Shown piece by piece: positions 1 through 6,229 of a stretch of DNA of 6,904 nt. The stretch's first letter is position 1, and the number at the start of each line of letters is the position of its first letter. Below the pieces are notes generated by a model. That model was not told the origin of the DNA. It did not search any database and worked only from the letters and a program-made list of their open reading frames with translations. The stretch comes from JAHDWY01 sp964632865 (GTDB lineage: Bacteria > Hydrogenedentota > Hydrogenedentia > Hydrogenedentales > SLHB01), in contig CAZWDH010000337.1 in assembly GCA_964632865.1 (NCBI GenBank), positions 1 to 6,904 on the forward strand, written 5' to 3'. The position numbers and the translations under genes were made by a program.

Positions 1-786
1 GATGAAACGATAGGAACTGTGACCGAGTACGGAATAGATGCGCCGCAGAAACGGTTCCATTCGTCCCGTCGATCCCATGGTGATGTACACGTTAGGCATA
101 CCGTCGTTCAGCTCCTCAATCCAAGCCGGTGCGGAAGCGGGGTAGTCATATATCAATGGGCCTGTTTGATGGGCATTCGGGAGTCTTGGGGAAATCTCGT
201 AGAGGCCCGGCACGTCCGGCGAGACCAGTGGGATAGACTGGAAGAGGCTCAATGGGTCGACGAGTTTACGCCCATATCTTGCGTAGACGCGCCGAAGTAG
301 GGGGCGAATGTGATACCACGCGTATCCGCGCCAATACGGTCGCAGTACGGGGTGGTTTAGCACGTAGTCGAGGAAATACGCATTGAACAGGCTGGCCGCT
401 GGAACCCGTGCGAGGTACGCAGCGGAACTCGCTGTCGCAGTACCATTGCTGACTACCAGGTCGGGCTGCTCGTCTCGAATCAGATTGACTTGGGCCTCCA
501 GAATGGTATCCAGTGGCGCCCACCTGCACAAATGGGATAAGTCATGAATCGCCGTGGTCCAACCCCGCGCCAGGTATCGATCCCAGACATACGGATGATT
601 GATCTCTTGGACGGTAGCAAGGCGTAAGCCTTCTTTGGCGGCCAGCGACAGTTCAGACCTTTCACGATCCGGAGAGTCACCCGCGATGACGACTTCGTGA
701 CCTCTTGCACGCAATGCCTTGCCAACTTCAATACATTGCGTCAGATGGGCAAGAAGATAGCTCGTCGTAAGAAATAGAAACTTCAA
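1..786 (-). CDS. MGT/UGT-type glycosyltransferase, N-terminal 262 residues (gene runs off left edge)
   Basis: The minus strand is open from 861 to the window edge. It reads as the N-terminal half of a GT-B glycosyltransferase of the MGT/UDP-glycosyltransferase family, which transfers a sugar from a nucleotide donor to a small acceptor such as a lipid, macrolide or carotenoid. Visible features are the first Rossmann strand and helix (MKFLFLTTSY, then VGKALRARGHEVVIAGD at residues 21-37), the second-strand region (QPDLVVSNGTA, 107-117), a VGP-like QTGPLIYDY (207-215), and the inter-domain VYITMGSTGR (233-242), typical of the start of the donor-binding domain. The remaining C-terminal nucleotide-binding half lies outside the window, so donor specificity cannot be read. 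No ATG exists in frame. TTG at 786 gives the family-typical MKFLF start; TTG at 828 is the only other start, and it has a poorer N-terminus. A purine-rich GGGAAG lies about 12 bases upstream. The gene is transcribed away from its neighbours, so no operon link is visible. Acceptor and pathway are unknown. Confidence 0.88.
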   Translation of the reverse strand, partial: MKFLFLTTSYLLAHLTQCIEVGKALRARGHEVVIAGDSPDRERSELSLAAKEGLRLATVQEINHPYVWDRYLARGWTTAIHDLSHLCRWAPLDTILEAQVNLIRDEQPDLVVSNGTATASSAAYLARVPAASLFNAYFLDYVLNHPVLRPYWRGYAWYHIRPLLRRVYARYGRKLVDPLSLFQSIPLVSPDVPGLYEISPRLPNAHQTGPLIYDYPASAPAWIEELNDGMPNVYITMGSTGRMEPFLRRIYSVLGHSSYRFI

Positions 787-1024
787 GGGCGAAAAGCGCT
801 TCCCTATTCTTGGTCGAGCCTGGTTCAAACATTCGGCCCATCGTTCAGCCGACCGTGTAGCCTATCTACGAACACGACTACAACTAAATTCGCGTCTGAC
901 CAACAGCTATGTCACGCCGGAACGGCTGATTTGCAGCGAGGCGCAATGATATGTGAGCGAGTCCGGGGTGAATACAGGGTACAAGTAGAAATACAAGGAG
1001 CGGTCAGGTGAGGTATTCTGGCAT
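787..1024. other. Divergent intergenic region between glycosyltransferase and phosphatase
   Basis: This 238-base gap separates two divergently oriented genes and must hold the promoters of both. I found no convincing sigma-70 -35/-10 pair on either strand, and no copy of the GGGAAC-N17-CGTGGTA element found elsewhere in the window. The plus-strand side has three TACA-type hexamers (TACAGG at 973, TACAAG at 980 and 992) close to the phosphatase start. No coding sequence, RNA gene or terminator is recognisable. Confidence 0.6.
1006..1013 (+). promoter_or_regulatory. Ribosome binding site of the PP2C phosphatase gene
   Basis: AGGTGAGG lies 11 bases before ATG 1025. The spacing is a little long, but it is the only Shine-Dalgarno-like run in reach, and it supports that ATG as the start. 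Confidence 0.5.
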
Positions 1025-2986
1025 ATGAATTCTGGGACGAATCAGACTGGGTCCGGGCTGCGTAAGTCGCTCGGACTAATCATCTACCATTTTACGGGGC
1101 GAATCTTGCTCGCGTACTTGCGTTTTCGGTATCGAGAGCTTACGCGTGAAGCCCGACCTCTGTCCATCTACCTTGAGACGGATATTTTGCCACTTCTGCG
1201 AGGAGAGCGGATTGGCACGCTGAACCTTCGTGTTACAAACGACGGCGGCGAGACGCAGCTCGTAGGGACAGCAACCGGTCAGCACTTCACGTTTCCGGGA
1301 ACCGGGACGTTGGCCCGCCAGTTCCACGATTTGGGGCTGCGGGAGATACGTCTGGATACACAACTGGAGTATGGGCAGATTCTCGAATCTCTTCTCTTGC
1401 TCCGATACACGTATCCGGCGAGGTCAGACGCGCTGTCACTCGAGGAAGACTACCACGGTTGGCGAAGGCGGAAACTCGCTTCTTCTATGCGCAGTTCCGC
1501 AGGTCTTCACCGGGCGTGTGCTACGATGCGTCTCGACTCCACCGGATCGACGTACGCCGTAGAATACACGTATTGCGAACTGTTCTGGTCACGGATTGTG
1601 AGGTCGTATGTCGCTCGCCAGCCGCTGATTCACGATCACCGAGCCCTCTTTCGGATCGCACCGGCGATTGCGGTCGCGGCGTTCCTAGTTCTCGTAGTGC
1701 CCGTCGTCTTCGTATTTCGTGATCCAACCGTTGCGGCGGAGATTTGGGTCGTTTTGGCAGCGATAGTCGCCATAGCGTTTTGGTGTTTCACCATGGCGAT
1801 CGCGTCCACCCTCTACACGCGCGAACACTACGAGAACCTTATTAAGGACTATCTTCGGCAAATCAGGAGCGCCGCGCGATTTCCGGAGGCGAATCCCAAC
1901 CCGGTAATGGAAATCAACCTGGACGGCTCCATACTCTACACCAATCCCGCGGCTATCACGCTCTTGCGAACGTGTGACTTTGCTGAAACTGACAAGTATA
2001 GGGTGCTTCCGAAGGAGTACCGCTCTCTGGTTCGCCAGGCATTAGATACCGCACGCACAATAACAGTGAGCGGCGTCGTAGAGCCTGACAGGACATTCCT
2101 CTATACGTTTTCACCATTTCCGGAAGCCCGTTCCGTGATTGTCACGGCTAGCGACATAACCTATCTGAAGCGTATTGAAGACGAGCTATGCGAGAAGAAT
2201 GACGAATTGGCCGCCAAGAACGAAGCGTTGGAACACGCGTATTCTGAGGCAAGCCGCGAGTTGGACGAGATCGCCGATATACAGGCTGCATTCTTGCCCG
2301 AGTGTCTCCCATCGGTTCCTGGGTTGGAACTTGCCGCATTTCGCATCACCGCCCAAAAGGCAGGCGGGGACTATTATGATGTCTTTCCGCTTGCAGACGG
2401 ACGGTGGGGTTTTCTGATCGCTGATGTGTGTGGACATGGGGCGCCGGCGTCAGTCTTGATGGCTATCACACACTCACTGGCGAGGAGGTTTCATGCGGAA
2501 ACGAGACATTTCACGCCGGGAGAATTCTTGACGTTCCTTAACCGTGAATTGGTTCTGGGGTATACCGAGCGACGATGCACGTTTGTTACCGCATTCTACT
2601 GTATCTACAATCCGGACAATCGCCAGTTGACTTATTCTTCGGCTGGACACAACCCGCCCCGTCTCAGGCTGGACTCCAAAATCCCGCTTGTTGAGCTTTG
2701 CCAGGCCCAGTCGTTTCCGCTCGGAATCACCAAGGACGTCGACTTTGAGAACGCGGAGGCATTGCTGAAGGAAAAGGGGTTGCTGGTCCTCTATACCGAT
2801 GGCGTGACTGAGGCAATGAATGCCAATCGAGAGACATTCTCAACAACAAGACTTGACCGGATACTCAGTCAGTGCGACGGTGGCGCGACCAACACCCTGG
2901 CGGCCATACAAATTGAACTCGACCTTTTCACAAACGGGCAGCCGCTCAGTGATGACCGAACCATGATTCTCGCACATGCGCTTTAG
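1025..2986 (+). CDS. Membrane-anchored PAS-PP2C (RsbU/SpoIIE-type) serine phosphatase
   Basis: A 653-residue signalling phosphatase. Residues 418-653 are a SpoIIE/RsbU PP2C domain with all metal-binding motifs: GGDYYD (447-452), ADVCGHG (466-472), SAGHNPP (539-545), YTDGVTEA (590-597) and SDDRTMI (642-648). It should therefore be an active Mn/Mg-dependent phosphatase. By family, the usual substrate is a phosphorylated anti-anti-sigma (STAS) protein in a partner-switching cascade. Upstream are a PAS domain (about 283-378, with NPVMEINLDGSILYTNPAA) and a charged coiled coil (about 381-416), which would pass the signal to the catalytic domain. Two hydrophobic helices (about 210-231 and 239-261), joined by about seven residues, form a membrane hairpin with almost no external domain, so both ends should be cytosolic. 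Residues 45-130 form a compact module (LETDILPLLRGERIGTLNLR, then FHDLGLREIRLD) that I cannot assign. ATG 1025 has an SD-like sequence. No RsbV/RsbW partner is in the window. The product type is clear; the target is unknown. Confidence 0.93.
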   Translation: MNSGTNQTGSGLRKSLGLIIYHFTGRILLAYLRFRYRELTREARPLSIYLETDILPLLRGERIGTLNLRVTNDGGETQLVGTATGQHFTFPGTGTLARQFHDLGLREIRLDTQLEYGQILESLLLLRYTYPARSDALSLEEDYHGWRRRKLASSMRSSAGLHRACATMRLDSTGSTYAVEYTYCELFWSRIVRSYVARQPLIHDHRALFRIAPAIAVAAFLVLVVPVVFVFRDPTVAAEIWVVLAAIVAIAFWCFTMAIASTLYTREHYENLIKDYLRQIRSAARFPEANPNPVMEINLDGSILYTNPAAITLLRTCDFAETDKYRVLPKEYRSLVRQALDTARTITVSGVVEPDRTFLYTFSPFPEARSVIVTASDITYLKRIEDELCEKNDELAAKNEALEHAYSEASRELDEIADIQAAFLPECLPSVPGLELAAFRITAQKAGGDYYDVFPLADGRWGFLIADVCGHGAPASVLMAITHSLARRFHAETRHFTPGEFLTFLNRELVLGYTERRCTFVTAFYCIYNPDNRQLTYSSAGHNPPRLRLDSKIPLVELCQAQSFPLGITKDVDFENAEALLKEKGLLVLYTDGVTEAMNANRETFSTTRLDRILSQCDGGATNTLAAIQIELDLFTNGQPLSDDRTMILAHAL

Positions 2987-3142
2987 CGATAATGTCGCCG
3001 GCTAACTGACGCCGCCGTGATTACGATCGAGAGTGGATTCCGTCGAGATTCAGTGCCACGTCACTATGCCTTCCTGTATCCATGATATACGCCTGCGCTT
3101 CCGTGATCGTGTCCTCACCGCGACCCCACACCATTCGGCGTT

Positions 3143-3172
3143 GGGAACTTATTCGTGGTGGTAAGCGTGGTA
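3143..3172 (+). promoter_or_regulatory. Putative ECF-sigma promoter P1, upstream of the DUF255 gene
   Basis: GGGAACT (-35, 3143-3149) is followed by CGTGGTA (-10, 3166-3172), with 17 bases between GGGAAC and CGTGGTA. GGAACTT is the classical -35 of RpoE-like ECF promoters, and CGT-type -10 elements are common in ECF regulons. The same two blocks at the same distance recur before the ECF sigma gene (5594-5623). A transcript from here would begin at about 3178-3182. That lies inside the longest possible ORF but upstream of GTG 3215, leaving a leader of about 35 bases. Confidence 0.62.
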
Positions 3173-3199
3173 ATCGGTAGGAGATTCGTTGCCGGAACT

Positions 3200-3203
3200 G
3201 GAG
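3200..3203 (+). promoter_or_regulatory. Ribosome binding site that favours GTG 3215 for the DUF255 gene
   Basis: GGAG lies 11 bases before GTG 3215 and downstream of the transcript start expected from promoter P1. The alternatives are weaker: GTG 3155 lies inside P1, GTG 3245 has no purine-rich run, and GTG 3284 has AAGG only three bases away. The match is modest. Confidence 0.35.
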
Positions 3204-3214
3204 ATTTTAGGCCC

Positions 3215-5590
3215 GTGGAGATCTGTTCTTCGATATACCAGCTTGTGCCAACGCAACCTCGCCGATCCCAATGGCTAAGGCTGGTGCTCCTCTATTTCGC
3301 GGTCTGCAAGTTAGTAATTGTTGCAATGCTTATATTTGGGGCGGTTGGTTGCTCCGATCGAGCGAATCGTCCCGAGAGTCCGGCCGCTACTCGGCAATCC
3401 GGCCAAGTTACGGGCGACTTGCCAGCCGCGGATGAGAACCATGGAGAACTCCCACAATTATCGCAGAAAGAGATTGCCGCGCTGCCGCCTGATGGCGGCC
3501 CGGAATACAACCGCCTGGTTTTCGAACAGAGCCCATACCTGTTACTTCACGCGAGAAATCCGGTCGATTGGTATCCGTGGGGGGAGGCGGCCTTCGAGAA
3601 AGCGCGCGAAGAAAACAGGCCCATTCTGCTGTCGGTCGGTTACTCGACGTGCCACTGGTGCCACGTCATGGAGCGCGAATCTTTTTCCGACGACGAAGTG
3701 GCTGAGTTGTTGAACGGCAACTTCGTCGCCATCAAGGTCGATCGGGAGGAGCGTCCGGATATCGACAGCGTATACATGGAAGTCACCCAGGCCATGACGG
3801 GGCGTGGTGGTTGGCCGAACACAGTGTTTCTGACGCCTGACGGTGGACCTTTTTTTGCAGGAACCTACTTTCCGAAAGAGAGCGGCTTTGGCCGCCCCGG
3901 GTTTATGGAACTGCTGACACAAATCGCAACGGCGTGGGATACGCAACGAGACACGATTTTGGAGTCCGCACAAGAAGCCACAGCGGTGCTCAAGCAACGG
4001 GCCGATCCCGTTCCAGGGAGTACTCCCGATGCCGATACACTTGATAACGCGTACACGCAACTCGCGGAGCGTTACGACAGCGCGCACGGTGGATTTGATA
4101 CCAGACCAAAGTTTCCAACCCCCCACAACCTCTACTTCTTGTTGCGGTATTGGCAGAGAGCCGGCGAGCCGCATGCGTTGGAGATGGTAGAGAACAGCCT
4201 GCGCGCCATGCGGCAGGGCGGCATTTTTGACCAGGTTGGCTATGGCTTTCATCGCTACTCGACGGACCAGAAATGGGTGCTCCCGCACTTTGAGAAAATG
4301 CTCTACGACCAAGCCCTGCTGGCCATTGCCTACCTGGAGACGTATCAGGCTACTCAGGACGAATTCTACGCAAGCACTGCCGGCGAGATCTTTACCTACG
4401 TGCTGCGTGACATGACGTCGCCAAGCGGAGGATTTTACAGTGCAGAGAATGCGGACAGCGAGGGAGAAGAAGGGCTTTTCTACTTGTGGACGATGGACGA
4501 ATTGATCGATGTGCTTGGCGAAGACGATGGGCGGCTGATCGCAAAAGTTTTCAACGCGGATCAGGGCGGTAACTTTCGGGACGAAGCGACGGGTCAGCAA
4601 TCCGAGCGAAATATTCTCTATCCCGCTGAGAGTCTCGACGCGAGAGCTCAAGAACTGGGAATGTCCGCCGCCGCGCTGGCATCGAAAGTGGAGGATGCTC
4701 GGGCCAAACTGATGACGGTACGCGAACAGCGAGTCCGTCCCCTCCGGGACGACAAAATTCTTACGGATTGGACCGGGCTGATGATTGCCGCACTGGCGCG
4801 GGGAGGCCGAGTCCTGGACGAACCGGCCTACACGCAGGCGGCGGAGACGGCCGCACAGTTGGTGTTGGAGGAGCTTCGTGATGATAAGGGCCGCCTATTG
4901 CATCGATACCGGCAGGGTGCCGCGGGGCTGCCCGCCCATCTGGAAGACTACGCGTATTTCATTTGGGCCCTGCTCGAACTGTACGAAACGACGTTTGATG
5001 CGGATTACTTGCAGAGCGCGATGGCTCTTACCGAACGTCAAATTCAAGACTTCTGGGACACGGAAAATGGCGGCTTCTACCAAACGGCCTCCGGCGGCGA
5101 AGAACTACTGTTTCGTCTCAAGGAACTGTACGACGGAGCCCAGCCCTCGGGTAACTCGGTGTCTGCACTAAACCTGCTGCGGCTGGGCCGGATAACCGCA
5201 AACAGCCAGTGGGAGGAGATGGCAGAGAAGGTCATGACGGCATTCGGATCCCAGATATCCCAGGGACCGAGCGCATTCACGCACCTGATGTGCGCGTTGA
5301 GTTTCGGCCTGGGGCCCTCGTTCGAAGTTGTTATCGCGGGGTCCGAAGATCGCGAGGACTCGAAGGAGATGCTTCGTGCGCTGGCTGTGCATTTTATCCC
5401 CAATAAGGCTGTTTTGTTTAGGCCGGATGATGACGCAACCGATCCACCTATTACGTCCATCGCCGAGTATACGCAGTATCAAAAGGCGCTCGACGGGAAG
5501 GCGACGGCCTACGTGTGCCGCAACTATGCCTGCGAGGCGCCGACCACGGAAATTGCCGTGATGTTGGATTCTCTCAAAGTAAAGCAGTGA
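3215..5590 (+). CDS. DUF255/YyaL (SPATA20-like) thioredoxin-domain protein, predicted lipoprotein
   Basis: Residues are numbered from GTG 3215 (791 aa). The core matches the widespread YyaL/SPATA20 family: a DUF255 thioredoxin-like domain followed by an (alpha/alpha) barrel like those of sugar epimerases and glycosidases. The biochemical role of the family is not established. Signature blocks are NPVDWYPWG (115-123), YSTCHWCHVMERES (143-156) with the CxxC pair C146/C149, KVDREERPDID (174-184), GGWPNTVFLTPDG (198-210), GIFDQVGYGFHRYSTD (336-351), PHFEKMLYDQ (357-366), FYSAENADSEGEEG (407-420), DDKILTDWTGLM (512-523) and AYVCRNYACEAPT (765-777). The domain normally begins close to the N-terminus. 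Here it follows a hydrophobic stretch ending in GAVGC (C46) and a 50-residue Pro/Ala/Gln-rich linker, which looks like a lipoprotein signal plus tether, implying export. The frame is open to GTG 3155 (811 aa), but that start overlaps promoter P1; GTG 3284 would give the tidiest signal peptide. It precedes the ECF sigma gene by 69 bases and is probably in its regulon. Confidence 0.92.
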   Translation: MEICSSIYQLVPTQPRRSQWLRLVLLYFAVCKLVIVAMLIFGAVGCSDRANRPESPAATRQSGQVTGDLPAADENHGELPQLSQKEIAALPPDGGPEYNRLVFEQSPYLLLHARNPVDWYPWGEAAFEKAREENRPILLSVGYSTCHWCHVMERESFSDDEVAELLNGNFVAIKVDREERPDIDSVYMEVTQAMTGRGGWPNTVFLTPDGGPFFAGTYFPKESGFGRPGFMELLTQIATAWDTQRDTILESAQEATAVLKQRADPVPGSTPDADTLDNAYTQLAERYDSAHGGFDTRPKFPTPHNLYFLLRYWQRAGEPHALEMVENSLRAMRQGGIFDQVGYGFHRYSTDQKWVLPHFEKMLYDQALLAIAYLETYQATQDEFYASTAGEIFTYVLRDMTSPSGGFYSAENADSEGEEGLFYLWTMDELIDVLGEDDGRLIAKVFNADQGGNFRDEATGQQSERNILYPAESLDARAQELGMSAAALASKVEDARAKLMTVREQRVRPLRDDKILTDWTGLMIAALARGGRVLDEPAYTQAAETAAQLVLEELRDDKGRLLHRYRQGAAGLPAHLEDYAYFIWALLELYETTFDADYLQSAMALTERQIQDFWDTENGGFYQTASGGEELLFRLKELYDGAQPSGNSVSALNLLRLGRITANSQWEEMAEKVMTAFGSQISQGPSAFTHLMCALSFGLGPSFEVVIAGSEDREDSKEMLRALAVHFIPNKAVLFRPDDDATDPPITSIAEYTQYQKALDGKATAYVCRNYACEAPTTEIAVMLDSLKVKQ

Positions 5591-5593
5591 TCC

Positions 5594-5623
5594 GGGAACC
5601 TTTTGCGCCGGTTCAACGTGGTA
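5594..5623 (+). promoter_or_regulatory. Putative ECF-sigma promoter P2, upstream of the sigma factor gene (autoregulation)
   Basis: GGGAACC (5594-5600) and CGTGGTA (5617-5623) repeat the P1 blocks with exactly the same 17-base gap between GGGAAC and CGTGGTA. The element starts four bases after the DUF255 stop codon and would start a transcript at about 5629-5633, some 30 bases before the sigma ATG. ECF sigma factors commonly transcribe their own gene. A 5-bp inverted repeat (GAACC at 5596, GGTTC at 5610) overlaps the -35; there is no T-tract, so it is not a terminator. Confidence 0.62.
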
Positions 5624-5659
5624 TAGGGCAGGAAAAAGCGTTCTGGAACTAATGCGCTC

Positions 5660-6229
5660 ATGAATCGTGACGCCTTTGAAAAGCATGCGATGGCCGCTCT
5701 GGATGGACTGTACAGCTATGCCTTGCGACTCGTCCGGAATCCGGAGGACGCGGCGGATTTGGTTCAGGAAACGTTTGCCAAATCCCTGAATCGGCTCGAC
5801 GGATTTGGCGAGGCGGAGGCAGTTCGACCCGTCCTGTTTCGCATTCTGTACAACTGTTTCGTCGACTCGTGGCGGAAGAAGAAACGGCGGCTGCGGCTTG
5901 TCGCGCTTCCCGCATCGGACGAACTGGGAAGCGTGGATTCTGGCGTCTCGCACAACTTAGCAACGGACCACCGCGACGTATTGGCCGAGGCCCTCTCGCA
6001 AGAGGTAGACGCGGCGTTAGGCGAATTGGAAGACGAATTGCGCGAGACGCTGTGGCTGCGCGAAATAGAGGATTTCAGTTACGCAGAAATTGCCAAAATT
6101 ATGGACGTGCCGATCGGCACCGTGCGCTCCCGCCTATCGCGAGCGCGGGTTCAAATGGCGGCCAACCTCCAGAATTACGCCAAGGGGCGTGGTTACATTC
6201 CTTCGCGTATTGGCGAGGAGGGTTCCTGA
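5660..6229 (+). CDS. ECF (sigma-70 family) RNA polymerase sigma factor
   Basis: A 189-residue protein with only sigma regions 2 and 4, the ECF layout and usual length. Region 2 (about 5-75) includes LYSYALRLVRNPEDAADLVQ (residues 17-36) followed by ETFAKSLNRLDGF, the core-binding and -10 recognition segment, and WRKKKRR (71 onward in part), a basic end of region 2.4. Region 4 (about 108-165) includes LWLREIEDFSYAEIAKIMDV and PIGTVRSRLSRARVQM, the helix-turn-helix that reads the -35. The linker (76-107) is acidic and poorly conserved in appearance. It should direct RNA polymerase to GGAAC/CGT promoters, of which two copies are seen nearby. ATG 5660 has a weak GGAA 11 bases upstream. The stop codon directly abuts the ATG of the anti-sigma gene, indicating translational coupling. 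The product class is secure; the ECF subgroup cannot be set by eye. Confidence 0.95.
   Translation: MNRDAFEKHAMAALDGLYSYALRLVRNPEDAADLVQETFAKSLNRLDGFGEAEAVRPVLFRILYNCFVDSWRKKKRRLRLVALPASDELGSVDSGVSHNLATDHRDVLAEALSQEVDAALGELEDELRETLWLREIEDFSYAEIAKIMDVPIGTVRSRLSRARVQMAANLQNYAKGRGYIPSRIGEEGS
6216..6222 (+). promoter_or_regulatory. Strong ribosome binding site of the anti-sigma gene, inside the sigma gene
   Basis: AGGAGGG lies seven bases before ATG 6230, within the last codons of the sigma gene. It is the best Shine-Dalgarno match in the window. It fixes the anti-sigma start and would give efficient, coupled synthesis of sigma and its inhibitor. Confidence 0.75.

Noticed and set aside
918..950. 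CGGAAC upstream of the phosphatase as a third ECF promoter
   Set aside because: No CGTGGTA-like block occurs at the right distance; only GCGCAAT is found there.
1459..1722. Alternative plus-strand frame within the phosphatase, considered as evidence of a frameshift
   Set aside because: The main frame remains protein-like through this region (AVEYTYCELFWSRIVRSYV, then the membrane hairpin) and runs without a break into the PAS and PP2C domains.
2994..3020. Possible hairpin terminator after the phosphatase (CGGC...GCCG)
   Set aside because: The stem is only about four pairs and no T-tract follows, so there is not enough to call a terminator.
3193..3220. Second ECF-like pair, CGGAAC and CGTGGAG, just downstream of P1
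   Set aside because: The gap is two bases shorter than in P1 and P2, both blocks have a mismatch, and the -10 would overlap the GTG 3215 start.
3542..4651. A 369-codon open frame on the minus strand inside the DUF255 gene
   Set aside because: The plus-strand frame has many family-specific motifs across the same bases, while the minus-strand product has no recognisable domain. It is an antisense shadow of codon use.
5603..5627. Sigma-70 promoter TTGCGC/TATAGG before the sigma gene
   Set aside because: The spacer is only 13 bases, too short for a sigma-70 promoter; the ECF-type element in the same place fits better.
5652..5663. Three-codon mini-ORF (ATG CGC TCA TGA) overlapping the sigma ATG
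   Set aside because: Too short to judge, its GGAA is only three bases away, and such overlaps are frequent by chance.
5168..5953. A 261-codon minus-strand open frame spanning the DUF255 and sigma gene junction
   Set aside because: It crosses two well-supported plus-strand genes and the P2 promoter, and its product is arginine/proline-rich and featureless.
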